Part shown: piece by piece, positions 38,203-46,684 of the stretch
Numbering within the stretch: position 1 is the first letter of the stretch
Layout: each line of letters opens with the position of its first letter
DNA from: Kumtagia ephedrae
GTDB taxonomy: Bacteria > Pseudomonadota > Alphaproteobacteria > Rhizobiales > Rhizobiaceae
Direction: 5' to 3'
Assembly: GCF_003012745.1 (NCBI RefSeq)
Contig: NZ_PXYK01000003.1
Coordinates: forward strand, 247,664-311,663
Length of the DNA: 64,000 nt
Made by a program: the position numbers and the translations under genes
Notes under the pieces: model-generated
What the model was told of the DNA's origin: nothing
Database searches by the model: none
The model's input: the letters and a program-made list of their open reading frames with translations, nothing else

Positions 38203-41031
38203 TCACACCCCCGTCACAAACCCGTCCAGCACCTTCTTCTGCCCGGCCCGATCAAAGTCGATCGTCAGCTTGTTGCCTTCGATGGCCGCGACATTGCCGT
38301 TGCCGAACTTCTGGTGGAAGACGCGGTCGCCGATGTTGAAGGGGGAGGGGGTATCGGCGACGCTTTTTGCCACCAGCTCGCCGTCGATGGTTTTTCCCTT
38401 CACCGAGCCCGCTCCCGCACCGTAGCCGGAATCGGTCTCGCCATAGCCGATGCGCTCGACCTGGTGGCCGGAGCGCGAGCCCCAGTTGCGGTCGGTGGCT
38501 TCGGTGCGGTTCTGCTGGGCGCGCTGCCAGCCGGGGGTGGCGTAGGTGTTGGAGAAGGAGCGGCCCTGGTCGCCGCCGCGCTGGCCGCCCGAGCCGCCGC
38601 TGGTGCCGCCGAGATTGTCGAAACGCGAGGCGCCGTAGGGGTTTTGGCGGCCGGCCGAAAAGCCGCCGCCGGAGCGGCCGTAGGGCGAGCCGTAGCCGCC
38701 ATAGGAGGTGTCGGCCTGCTGCACCTCGACATGCGCCTCCGGCAGCTCGTCGAGGAAGCGCGAGGGGATGGTCGACTGCCACAGGCCGTGGATGCGCCGG
38801 TTGGAGACGAACCACAGATGCAGGTTGCGCTTGGCGCGGGTGAGGCCGACATAGGCGAGGCGGCGCTCCTCCTCCAGCGCCGAGCGGCCGCCCTCGTCAA
38901 GCGCACGCTGGTGCGGGAACAGGCCTTCCTCCCAGCCGGGCAGGAAAACCGTCTCGAACTCCAGCCCCTTGGCCGAATGCAGCGTCATGATGGAGACGGC
39001 GTCGAGCTCGGCGTTCTGCTCGGTGTCCATGACCAGCGCCACATGCTCCAGGAAGGCGCGCAGCGATTCGTATTCCTCCATGGAGCGGATCAGCTCCTTG
39101 AGGTTTTCGAGCCGCCCCGGCGCCTCGGCCGAGCGGTCGTTCTTCCACATCTCGGTGTAGCCGGATTCTTCGAGGATCGTCTCGGCGAGCTCGGTGTGGG
39201 GCGTCGTCTCCAGAAGCTCCTGCCAGCGGCGGAAGTTGGCGGCGAGCTGGCGCAGCGCCGCGCGCGGCTTCGGCTTCAGCTCGTCGCTCTCGGCAAGGGT
39301 TTCGGCGGCGGCAAGCATCGGCACGCCGAGCGCGCGGGCCGTGTCGTGCACCTGGCGGATGGCGGCCTCGCCCAGCCCGCGCTTCGGCACGTTGGCGATG
39401 CGCTCGAAGGCGAGGTCGTCGGCCGGCTGGGCGACGACGCGCATATAGGCCATGGCGTCGCGGATCTCCTGGCGCTCGTAGAAGCGCGGGCCGCCGATGA
39501 CGCGGTAGTTCAGGCCCAGCGTGACGAAGCGGTCCTCGAACTCGCGCATCTGGAAGGAGGCGCGCACCAGGATGGCCATGTCGTTGAGCAGATGGCCCTT
39601 GCGCTGCAGCTGCTCGATCTCCTCGCCGACGGCGCGCGCCTCCTCCTCCGAATCCCAGGCGGCATGCACGGCGACCCTGGCGTCCTCGGGGTTTTCGCGC
39701 TCGGTGAACAGGGTTTTGCCGAGCCGGCCCTCATTGTGGGCGATGAGATGCGAGGCGGCGCCGAGGATGTGGGCGGTGGAGCGGTAGTTGCGCTCCAGCC
39801 GGATAACGGCGGCGCCGGGAAAATCCTTCTCGAAACGCAGGATGTTGTCGACCTCCGCGCCGCGCCAGCCATAGATCGACTGGTCGTCGTCGCCGACGCA
39901 GCAGATGTTGACGGGGATTCTTCCCTCCCCCTTGCGGGGAGGGTGGCCAGCCGGAGGCTGGCCGGGTGGGGTAGCCTCGGCAGTGCGCGACGCTCCCTCC
40001 CCCCTTGCGGGGGAGGTGGCGGCGAAGCCGCCGGAGGGGGTACGTCCGGCAGTGCTCGACGTTCTGGCGGTGCCTTCTGACGGTACCCCCTCTGGCCTGC
40101 CGGCCATCTCCCCCTCAAGGGGGGAGAGATCGCGGCCGCCAGGCCGCACCCCATCCTTCGAGGAGGGCCGCTGCGCCAGCAACCGCAGCCACATGTACTG
40201 CGCGGTGTTGGTGTCCTGGTACTCGTCGACGAGGATGTACCTGAAACGCCGGTGATACTCCGCCAGCACGTCGTGGTGGGCGCGGAAGATGCGGATGGGG
40301 TGGCACAGAAGGTCGCCGAAGTCGCAGGCGTTCAGCGTCTGCAGGCGGTCCTGATAGGCCTTGTAGAGCGCGCGGCCCTTGCCGTTGGCGAAGGCGCGGG
40401 CGTCGCCCTCGGCGATCTCGGCGGGGCCCAGCCCCTTGTTCTTCCAGCCGTCGATCATCTGCGCGAACTGGCGCGCGGGCCACCGCTTGTCGTCCAGCCC
40501 CTCGGCCTGGATGAGCTGCTTGATGAGGCGGATCTGGTCGTCGGTGTCGAGAATGGTGAAGCTGGAGCGCAGGCCGGCCAGCTCGGCATGGCGGCGCAGC
40601 ATCTTTACGCCGATCGAGTGGAAGGTGCCGAGCCAGGGCATGCCCTCGACCTGCTCGCCGACGAGGAGGCCCACCCTCTGCTTCATTTCCCGCGCGGCCT
40701 TGTTGGTGAAGGTGACGGCGAGGATCTGGCTGGGGAAGGCGCGGCCGGTGGCAAGGATGTGGGCGATGCGGGTGGTGAGCACGCGCGTCTTGCCGGTGCC
40801 GGCGCCGGCAAGCACCAGCACGGGGCCTTCGGTGGTCTCCACCGCCAGCCGCTGCTCGGGGTTCAGGCCGTTGAGGTAGTCGGGCGTCCGGTTGTTGTGG
40901 CCGGCCCTGGCCGCCATGGCGCGCGCGGCGATGCCGCCTTCGGCGCGCGGGGGTGCCGGGGCGCGCGCGGCTTCGCCGCCGCGCGGGGCAGGCGCGTCGT
41001 CGTCGAAGAAAGGCAGGTCGTCCGGTGACAT
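38203..41031 (-). CDS. uvrD: ATP-dependent DNA helicase UvrD/PcrA with a repeat-derived internal insertion
   Basis: This SF1A 3'-5' helicase acts in nucleotide excision and mismatch repair. The 942 residues contain all motifs: Q motif LNPEQRLAVE, motif I GAGTGKTRVL, Ia TFTNKAAREM, II DEYQDTN (about 270), III GDDDQSIYGWRGA, IV LERNYRST, V HSAKGLEFE and VI VGLTRAKRNL. Between motifs II and III, where about 20-25 residues are usual, there are about 80 extra residues (about 291-371) rich in Pro, Gly, Glu and Thr, including SPLEGEMAGRPEG. They are encoded by G+C-rich repeats also found between genes elsewhere in this window. The frame is kept, so the helicase may still work. ATG 41031 is preferred to the GTG at 41037. 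Confidence 0.94.
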   Translation of the reverse strand: MSPDDLPFFDDDAPAPRGGEAARAPAPPRAEGGIAARAMAARAGHNNRTPDYLNGLNPEQRLAVETTEGPVLVLAGAGTGKTRVLTTRIAHILATGRAFPSQILAVTFTNKAAREMKQRVGLLVGEQVEGMPWLGTFHSIGVKMLRRHAELAGLRSSFTILDTDDQIRLIKQLIQAEGLDDKRWPARQFAQMIDGWKNKGLGPAEIAEGDARAFANGKGRALYKAYQDRLQTLNACDFGDLLCHPIRIFRAHHDVLAEYHRRFRYILVDEYQDTNTAQYMWLRLLAQRPSSKDGVRPGGRDLSPLEGEMAGRPEGVPSEGTARTSSTAGRTPSGGFAATSPARGEGASRTAEATPPGQPPAGHPPRKGEGRIPVNICCVGDDDQSIYGWRGAEVDNILRFEKDFPGAAVIRLERNYRSTAHILGAASHLIAHNEGRLGKTLFTERENPEDARVAVHAAWDSEEEARAVGEEIEQLQRKGHLLNDMAILVRASFQMREFEDRFVTLGLNYRVIGGPRFYERQEIRDAMAYMRVVAQPADDLAFERIANVPKRGLGEAAIRQVHDTARALGVPMLAAAETLAESDELKPKPRAALRQLAANFRRWQELLETTPHTELAETILEESGYTEMWKNDRSAEAPGRLENLKELIRSMEEYESLRAFLEHVALVMDTEQNAELDAVSIMTLHSAKGLEFETVFLPGWEEGLFPHQRALDEGGRSALEEERRLAYVGLTRAKRNLHLWFVSNRRIHGLWQSTIPSRFLDELPEAHVEVQQADTSYGGYGSPYGRSGGGFSAGRQNPYGASRFDNLGGTSGGSGGQRGGDQGRSFSNTYATPGWQRAQQNRTEATDRNWGSRSGHQVERIGYGETDSGYGAGAGSVKGKTIDGELVAKSVADTPSPFNIGDRVFHQKFGNGNVAAIEGNKLTIDFDRAGQKKVLDGFVTGV
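39917..40160. repeat. Composite palindromic repeat inserted in frame within uvrD
   Basis: Three palindromic units are strung together: CCCTCCCC-CTTG-CGGGGAGGG with GGCCAGCCGGAGGCTGGCC (from about 39924), CTCCC-CTTG-GGGAG with GGCGGCGAAGCCGCC (from about 39994), and a third around CTCAAGGGGGGAG with GCGGCCGCCAGGCCGC (about 40084-40155). They are joined by a linker reading GGCAGTGCTCGACGTTCTGG. The same linker and units occur in the intergenic array at 45837-46125. Exact ends are estimated from where UvrD homology resumes. Confidence 0.8.
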
Positions 41032-41240
41032 CGCCACCGAATGTAGTGATTCGGGTGGGAAAGGCCAGCGGCGTTTCCGTTTTGTACCGAAAGCAAGAGG
41101 AGAAGGCGCGAGGTCGAGGAATTATTTCCTTGGCGGTGGCGGTGCCGCTCTCGCGAATCAACCAGTGTTTGACAGTCTGCTGCCGGAGGTTGAAGACTGC
41201 GCTTGCGCGGCGGCTGCGACAGGCAAGAGGGAGGCGACCC

Positions 41241-43559
41241 TTGGTCATCGGCATCACGGCTCTGGTTCTGGCGCTCATCGGTCTGGCCATCGGCGCCGGC
41301 GGCATCTGGCTCGCGGTGCTCGGCGGCAGCTGGTACTACGTCGTCGCCGCGCTCGGCTTTCTTGCCACCGCGCTGCTTTTGGTGCGCAGGCGCCAGACGG
41401 CGCTATGGGTCTACGCGCTGCTTCTGGTCGGCACGCTCGCCTGGGCTATCTGGGAGGTCGGCTTCGACTGGTGGCAGCTCGGCCCGCGCGGCGGCGTCAT
41501 CGTGCTGATCGGCCTGTGGCTGCTGACCCCCTGGGTGCGGCGCCGGCTTGCGGGCTCCGGCGGGGCCACGGCGCTCGGCATGGCCGTGCTGGCGGCGCTG
41601 GTGGTCGCCGGCTATGCGATGACGACCGACCGCTACGACATCCCCGGCGCGCTGCCGACCGAGCAGGTCGCGGCCCAGCCCAATCTCGGCGGCGGCGCGA
41701 TGCCGCCGGGCGAATGGCATTTCTACGGCCGCACCCCGTTCGGCCAGCGCTATTCGCCGCTCGCCCAGATCACGCCGGAAAATGTCGGCTCGCTGCAGCC
41801 CGCCTGGACGTATCGCACCGGCGACGTGCGCGGCCCCGACGACGTGACCGAGACGACCTACCAGGTGACGCCGCTGAAAATCGGCGAGCTGCTCTACATC
41901 TGCACGCCGCACAATTGGGCCATCGCCATCGAGGCGGAGACGGGCAAGGAGCGCTGGCGCTTCGACCCCAGGGTCGGGCTGGAGAAGGATCGCCAGCACC
42001 AGACCTGCCGCGGCGTCGCCTATCACGCGGTGGCGGGCGCACCGGCCGGCCAGCCATGCGCCGAGCGCGTCTACCTGCCGACCTCGGACGCGCGGCTGAT
42101 CGCGCTGGATGCCGGGACGGGCGAGATCTGCACGAGCTTCGCCGAGGGTGGCACGCTCAACCTGCTCGCCAACATGCCCTATGCCGACAAGGCGGGCTAT
42201 TATTATTCGACCTCGGCGCCGCTGATCGCCGGCGGCAAGATCATCGTCGGCGGCGCCGTCAACGACAATTATTCGACGGAAGAGCCGTCCGGCGTCATCC
42301 GCGCCTACGACGCCGTCACCGGGGCGATCGTGTGGGCCTGGGATTCCGGCAACCCGGACCGCACGACGCCGCTCGGGCCGGGCGAGACCTATACCCACAA
42401 CTCGCCCAACATGTGGTCGACGGCAAGCGCCGACGAGGCCTTGGGGCTGGTCTACATCCCGCTCGGCAACCAGACGCCCGACCAGCTCGGCATGAATCGC
42501 AGCGAGCATGTGGAAAAATACTCGTCGTCGATCACGGCGCTCGACCTAGATACCGGCCAGGTGCGCTGGGTGCGGCAGACGGTGCATCACGACCTGTGGG
42601 ACATGGACGTGCCGGCGCAGCCGAGCCTGATCGACATCACCACGGCGAACGGCGTGATGCCGGCGCTGGTCGGGCCGACCAAGCAGGGCGACATCTACGT
42701 GCTCGACCGGCGCAGCGGCGAGCCGATCATCGCCGTCAACGAGGTGCCGGCGCCGGGCGGCGCGATCGAAGGCGACTTTACCGCGCCGACACAGCCGGTC
42801 TCGGACCTCACCTTCATGCCGCCGCCGCTCACCGGCGCGGACATGTGGGGCGTCACCATGTTCGACCAGCTCGCCTGCCGCATCGAGCTGCGCCGGCTGC
42901 GCTACGAGGGCCGCTATACGCCGCCCTCGGTGCAGGGCACGCTGGTCTTCCCCGGCAATTTCGGCACCTTCAACTGGGGCGGCGTGGCGGTCGACCCGGT
43001 GCGGCAGGTGATGTTCGGCATGCCGACCTATCTTGCCTTCAAGTCCGAGCTCGTCCCTCGCGCGGAAGTGCCGCCGCCGGACGAGGGGCGCGGCAGCGAG
43101 CAGGGACTGAACCGCAACGAGGGCGCGCCCTATGCGGTCGTCATGGGGCCGTTCCTGTCGGCGCTCGGCATTCCCTGCCAGGCGCCGCCCTGGGGATTCG
43201 TCGCCGCCGCCGATCTCAGGACCGGCAAGATCGTCTACCGCCACCGCAACGGCACGGTGCGTGACATGACCCCGCTGCCGCTGCCGTTCAAGGTCGGCGT
43301 GCCCGGCATCGGCGGGCCGATGATCACGGCCGGCGGCGTGGTGTTTCTGGGCGCGGCCGTCGACGATTTCTTGCGCGCCTATGATCTGACCACGGGGCGG
43401 CAGCTCTGGGAGGCGCGCCTGCCGGCCGGCGGCCAGTCCACGCCGATGACTTTCGAAGCCTCCGACGGGCGCCAGTTCGTCGTCATGGTGGCCGGCGGCC
43501 ACGGCTCGATCGGCACCAAGGCGGGGGATTATGTGCTCGCTTATACGCTGCCGCGGTGA
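41241..43559 (+). CDS. Membrane-bound PQQ-dependent dehydrogenase (glucose/quinate/shikimate family)
   Basis: A quinoprotein of 772 residues that oxidises a sugar or polyol in the periplasm and passes electrons to ubiquinone. About five N-terminal membrane helices (residues 1 to about 120) precede a periplasmic eight-bladed propeller with family motifs WHFYGRTPFGQRYSPLAQI, RGVAYHAV, HNSPNMWSTASADEALGLVY, HHDLWDMDVPAQPSL and FGTFNWGGVAVDP. The start is a TTG preceded by GGGAGG with six-base spacing; no ATG gives the helix bundle. Glucose dehydrogenase (Gcd) is the most likely identity, but quinate or another substrate is possible. PQQ synthesis genes are not in this window. Confidence 0.9.
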   Translation: MVIGITALVLALIGLAIGAGGIWLAVLGGSWYYVVAALGFLATALLLVRRRQTALWVYALLLVGTLAWAIWEVGFDWWQLGPRGGVIVLIGLWLLTPWVRRRLAGSGGATALGMAVLAALVVAGYAMTTDRYDIPGALPTEQVAAQPNLGGGAMPPGEWHFYGRTPFGQRYSPLAQITPENVGSLQPAWTYRTGDVRGPDDVTETTYQVTPLKIGELLYICTPHNWAIAIEAETGKERWRFDPRVGLEKDRQHQTCRGVAYHAVAGAPAGQPCAERVYLPTSDARLIALDAGTGEICTSFAEGGTLNLLANMPYADKAGYYYSTSAPLIAGGKIIVGGAVNDNYSTEEPSGVIRAYDAVTGAIVWAWDSGNPDRTTPLGPGETYTHNSPNMWSTASADEALGLVYIPLGNQTPDQLGMNRSEHVEKYSSSITALDLDTGQVRWVRQTVHHDLWDMDVPAQPSLIDITTANGVMPALVGPTKQGDIYVLDRRSGEPIIAVNEVPAPGGAIEGDFTAPTQPVSDLTFMPPPLTGADMWGVTMFDQLACRIELRRLRYEGRYTPPSVQGTLVFPGNFGTFNWGGVAVDPVRQVMFGMPTYLAFKSELVPRAEVPPPDEGRGSEQGLNRNEGAPYAVVMGPFLSALGIPCQAPPWGFVAAADLRTGKIVYRHRNGTVRDMTPLPLPFKVGVPGIGGPMITAGGVVFLGAAVDDFLRAYDLTTGRQLWEARLPAGGQSTPMTFEASDGRQFVVMVAGGHGSIGTKAGDYVLAYTLPR

Positions 43560-43600
43560 GGGGCGATCCATACGCCGGGCGTGGCCTTATCGTCGCTCGC

Positions 43601-43739
43601 ACCCCCACCCCTGACCCCTCCCCACAAGGGGGAGGGGGACCTTGCGGCCGCCATGCCACGCGAAACCGTCGATTGGCGCGCCTGGCGGACACGCCAGCGA
43701 ATCCCCTCCCCCTTGTGGGGAGGGGTTAGGGGTGGGGGT
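43601..43739. repeat. Large palindromic repeat (family A, copy 1)
   Basis: Two 37-base arms (43601-43637 and 43703-43739) are inverted copies with one mismatch. Each consists of a CCCCACCCCTGACCCCTCCC-type block then CACAAGGGGGAGGGG or its complement. The 65-base interior contains the subsidiary hairpin CTGGCG-GACA-CGCCAG (43682-43697) and the phrase TTGCGGCCGCCA, which recurs in copy 2 at 48713. It lies between the dehydrogenase and msrA genes. Confidence 0.85.
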
Positions 43740-43839
43740 AATCTGGCGCGGACGTGATCAAGGCAGGAGGCCGCCGCTAACAAAACGCTGCGAAATTCCT
43801 ATATCAGGCGCATCCAATCCGAGAAGCGAGGACACCACC

Positions 43840-44355
43840 ATGGCGACCGAACGCGCAGTGCTTGCCGGCGGCTGTTTCTGGGGCATGCAGGATCTGATCC
43901 GCCGCTATCCCGGCGTGATCTCCACCCGCGTCGGCTATTCCGGCGGCGACATGCCGAACGCTACCTACCGCAACCACGGCAGCCATGCCGAGGCGATCGA
44001 GATCGTGTTCGACCCGGCAAAAATCGGCTACCGCGACCTTTTGGAATTCTTCTTCCAGATCCACGACCCGAGCACCCGCGACCGGCAGGGCAACGACGTC
44101 GGCACCAGCTACCGCTCGGCGATCTTTTATATCGGCGACGAGCAGAAGCGCGTGGCGGAAGACACCATCGCCGATGTCGACGCCTCCGGCCTGTGGCCGG
44201 GCAGGGTGGTGACCGAGGTCACGCCGGCCGGCGCGTTCTGGGAGGCCGAGCCCGAGCACCAGGATTACCTGGAGCGCTACCCCAACGGCTATACCTGCCA
44301 TTTCCCGCGGCCGAACTGGAGGCTGCCGAGGCGGGAGGAGCGGAAGAGCGCGTGA
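43840..44355 (+). CDS. msrA: Peptide-methionine (S)-S-oxide reductase MsrA
   Basis: MsrA repairs oxidised methionine (S epimer) in proteins using thioredoxin. It has 171 residues. The catalytic cysteine is in GGCFWGMQ (Cys14), and the family blocks [49 protein letters not shown] and [19 protein letters not shown] are complete. The ATG at 43840 gives the standard start. It is convergent with the HXXEE gene (seven-base gap). Confidence 0.95.
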   Translation: MATERAVLAGGCFWGMQDLIRRYPGVISTRVGYSGGDMPNATYRNHGSHAEAIEIVFDPAKIGYRDLLEFFFQIHDPSTRDRQGNDVGTSYRSAIFYIGDEQKRVAEDTIADVDASGLWPGRVVTEVTPAGAFWEAEPEHQDYLERYPNGYTCHFPRPNWRLPRREERKSA

Positions 44356-44362
44356 GGGGTTC

Positions 44363-45064
44363 TCAGACCCGAGCCGACCGGCGCAAGGTCAACGCCGCAA
44401 GCAGCAGCATCGGGATCGCCGGATTGACGATCTGGATCGCGATCAGGACGGGTTCGCCGATCCAGCCGGCCAGATAGGCTTTCAGCGAGAGCATGAGCAC
44501 GGCGTGGATCAGGATGCCGGCGAGCACGGTCGCGGCGACGGCGGGCACTCCCAGGTCCGGCCGCCGCAGGGCAATCCACAAGGCCCTGAGCGACAGCGGC
44601 AGGAACAGCAGGATCGAGGTGACGAGGCCGGGATTGTAGCTGCCGTTGGCCAGCGCCGGCCCGATATGCGCGACCGCGTTGACCGACACTACGCCGAAGA
44701 AGCTGAGCGCGACCGCCGGCCAGCGGCGTCCGAGCAGGGCCGAGATCGGGCCGGCCAGCCATACCAGCGGGATGTTCACCGCGGTGATGAAGGCCTTGGG
44801 GACAGGGCAGGCGGCCGCGTCGGCAAAGCCGAATGTTTCGCACATCATTGCGTGGAAGGCATAGGGCTGGCCTTCGGCGTCGATGCCATGCTCCTCGAAC
44901 TGGTGCAGCAGGTAGGCCGCGGTGGCCGCCCAGGCGAGCCACACCATGTCACGGCTGCGCGGCACCGTGCGATCGCCGCGCAACTCGCCGAACAGCAGAC
45001 CGGCGAGCACCCCGGCCGCGAAGCCCAGTCCGATCCATGGCCAGAGATGCGAGAACGAAGACAT
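44363..45064 (-). CDS. HXXEE-motif integral membrane protein
   Basis: Function unknown. The 233-residue protein has about six hydrophobic segments. The defining motif is LLHQFEEHGID at about 53-63 (H-Q-F-E-E), which names the HXXEE family (PF13787), a group of uncharacterised bacterial membrane proteins with conserved His and Glu residues facing one another in the membrane. These residues suggest a metal site, but that is inference. It is convergent with msrA and divergent from the damaged glyoxalase-like gene. Confidence 0.8.
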   Translation of the reverse strand: MSSFSHLWPWIGLGFAAGVLAGLLFGELRGDRTVPRSRDMVWLAWAATAAYLLHQFEEHGIDAEGQPYAFHAMMCETFGFADAAACPVPKAFITAVNIPLVWLAGPISALLGRRWPAVALSFFGVVSVNAVAHIGPALANGSYNPGLVTSILLFLPLSLRALWIALRRPDLGVPAVAATVLAGILIHAVLMLSLKAYLAGWIGEPVLIAIQIVNPAIPMLLLAALTLRRSARV

Positions 45065-45308
45065 CGGGCAAGCTTAGAAGCCGCGCTGCGCCTCCGCCAG
45101 TCCGGCGCGCCGCATCGTTGACGCCGCCAGCGCCCGCCGCTAGCTTTCCCGCACGGCCGCGACGCAGCCGGCAGTCCGCGCCCGAAAGGGTTTTTTTGGC
45201 GAATGCGTCGACCTGGAAAAGTCCAACCGGTGAACCTGTCCGGCGGAGACTTCGGCAATGCGGGCGCTGAGGTAGAAGAAGCTTCGCCGGGACGGAGAAC
45301 CGGAACCC

Positions 45309-45835
45309 ATGCGTACATTCTTGAACGCCAAGGCGATGGCAAAGGCCATGCGCGAACAGCTTGCCGCGCGCGGCGTGACGATCCAGCACGCCGAGGCGCT
45401 GGAGATCGTGGCGAGACAGTTCGGGCTGGAAGCTGGAACGTGCTGTCGGCGAAGATCGGTGAAGCGGAGGGCGTGCCGTGGCGCTTCGAGCCGCCGGCGC
45501 CGATCGTCAGGATTTTTGACGAGGCGAAGGCGCGCGATTTCTACCTCGGCTTCCTCGGCCTGACGCTCGACTGGGAGCATCGTTTCGAGCCGGGCATGCC
45601 GCTCTACTGCCAGGTGTCGCGCGGGGCGCTGAAACTGCATCTCAGCGAGCACTCGGGCGACGCCAGCCCGGGGGCCAACATGCTGGTCTACATGACCGGC
45701 GTCGAGGCCTGGCAGAAGGAGCTGGCCGGCAAGAATTATCGGTACAACCGGCCCGGCCTGCAGCGGCAGGACTGGGGGCTGGAATGCGTGGTCATCGACC
45801 CGTTCGGGAACAGGATCCGGTTTCTGGAGGAGTGA
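45309..45835 (+). pseudogene. Glyoxalase-superfamily (VOC) protein gene with a single-base frameshift
   Basis: The intact family start (MRTFLNAKAMAKAMREQLAA, then HAEALEIVARQFGLE) is encoded from 45309. After Glu at 45429-45431 the frame changes: the expected continuation of the type DWNVLSAKIG appears one frame over from about 45432, where GC stands in place of a three-base codon. From there the VOC domain continues to 45835 (IVRIFDEAKARDFYLGFLG, TLDWEHRFEP, VIDPFGNRIRFLEE). So one base is missing at about 45432. It is either a recent null mutation or a sequencing error, since no other damage is visible. Related proteins fold as a small N-terminal helical domain plus a bleomycin-resistance-like domain. 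Confidence 0.82.
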
Positions 45836-45836
45836 C

Positions 45837-46125
45837 GGCCCCCTTGAGGGGAGGGTGGCCGGACGCAGTCCGGCCGGGTGGGGTCGGTGCGGCAGTGCTC
45901 GGCGTTCTGGCGTCCGGGCGGTGCCTTCTGAGGTTACCCCCTCCGCCCGCTTCGCGGGCACCTCCCCCGCGAGGGGGGAGGGGACGCGGCGCTCGGCCGG
46001 GTGGGGTAGCCGCGGCAGTGCTCGGCGTTTTGGCGGTGCCTTCTGAGGCTGCCAAGGGCGGTGCCTTCTGAGGTTACCCCCTCCGCCCGCTTCGCGGGCA
46101 CCTCCCCCGCAAGGGGGGAGGATGG
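45837..46125. repeat. Array of G+C-rich palindromic units with a 55-base direct duplication
   Basis: The interval is built from units such as CCCCTTGAGGGGAGG, GGCCGGACGCAGTCCGGCC, CCGCCCGCTTCGCGGGC and CTCCCCCGCGAGGGGGGAG, linked by GGCAGTGCTCGGCGTT. A 55-base block at 45916-45970 recurs exactly at 46056-46110 (140-base offset). The same units and linker form the insertion inside uvrD. It lies between the frameshifted VOC gene and the stop of the OmpA lipoprotein gene. Confidence 0.85.
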
Positions 46126-46674
46126 CTACGGCGTGTCGTATTCGTTGCGCAGATTGGTGACGACGCGGCGGTTCTGCACCTTGCAGGACCTGTCGGTGCA
46201 GGCACGCACCTCGCGGTCCTTGCCGTAACCTTTTGCCCACATGCGCTTGGCGTCGACGCCCTTGGAGACGAGATAGGCCATGGCAGCGCCGGCGCGCTTC
46301 TGCGACAGCGCCACCTGCTGGGCGTCCGAGCCGGAATCGTCGGCGAAACCCTGCAGCTTGACCAGCCAGCGCGGGTTCTTCGTCAGCCAGGCGGCCTGCT
46401 GGTCGAGCGTCGTCCTGGCGACCGAATCCAGCTCGGCCGAGCCGGCGGCGAAGAAGGTGCGGCGGCCGACATTGAGGATGAAGTCCTCCTCGCTGCCGGG
46501 CTGCATGTTGGCGAAGCCGGCGGCGGGGTCGTTGGTGTTGCCGATGTCGTTGGGGTTCACGGCGGCGGCGACCTGCGGGGTCTCGATTCCCGTGTTGGTG
46601 GAGGTGCAGGCGGCGAGCGCCAGCAGCAGGCAGGCGGCGAGCGGGCGCCGGAAGGCGTCGGAGCGAAAAATCAT
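46126..46674 (-). CDS. OmpA family lipoprotein (Pal-like)
   Basis: A 182-residue outer-membrane lipoprotein. The signal peptide ends with LALAACTS, a lipobox with the modified cysteine at about residue 22. The C-terminal OmpA-like peptidoglycan-binding domain includes FILNVGRRTFFAAGSAELDS, LVKLQGFADDSGSDAQQV, LSQKRAGAAMAYLVSKGVD and RMWAKGYGK, with two cysteines in RACTDRSCKVQNRRV. It resembles Pal/RmpM in function, anchoring the outer membrane to the wall. The L,D-transpeptidase gene ends ten bases upstream on the same strand, so the pair probably works together on the cell envelope. Confidence 0.9.
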   Translation of the reverse strand: MIFRSDAFRRPLAACLLLALAACTSTNTGIETPQVAAAVNPNDIGNTNDPAAGFANMQPGSEEDFILNVGRRTFFAAGSAELDSVARTTLDQQAAWLTKNPRWLVKLQGFADDSGSDAQQVALSQKRAGAAMAYLVSKGVDAKRMWAKGYGKDREVRACTDRSCKVQNRRVVTNLRNEYDTP

Positions 46675-46684
46675 GATCGGCGGC

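Noticed and set aside
45203..45835. A single uninterrupted 210-codon frame for the glyoxalase-like gene starting at 45203
   Set aside because: Its first 75 residues are unlike the family, whereas the other frame from 45309 encodes the expected N terminus, so a frameshift is the better explanation.
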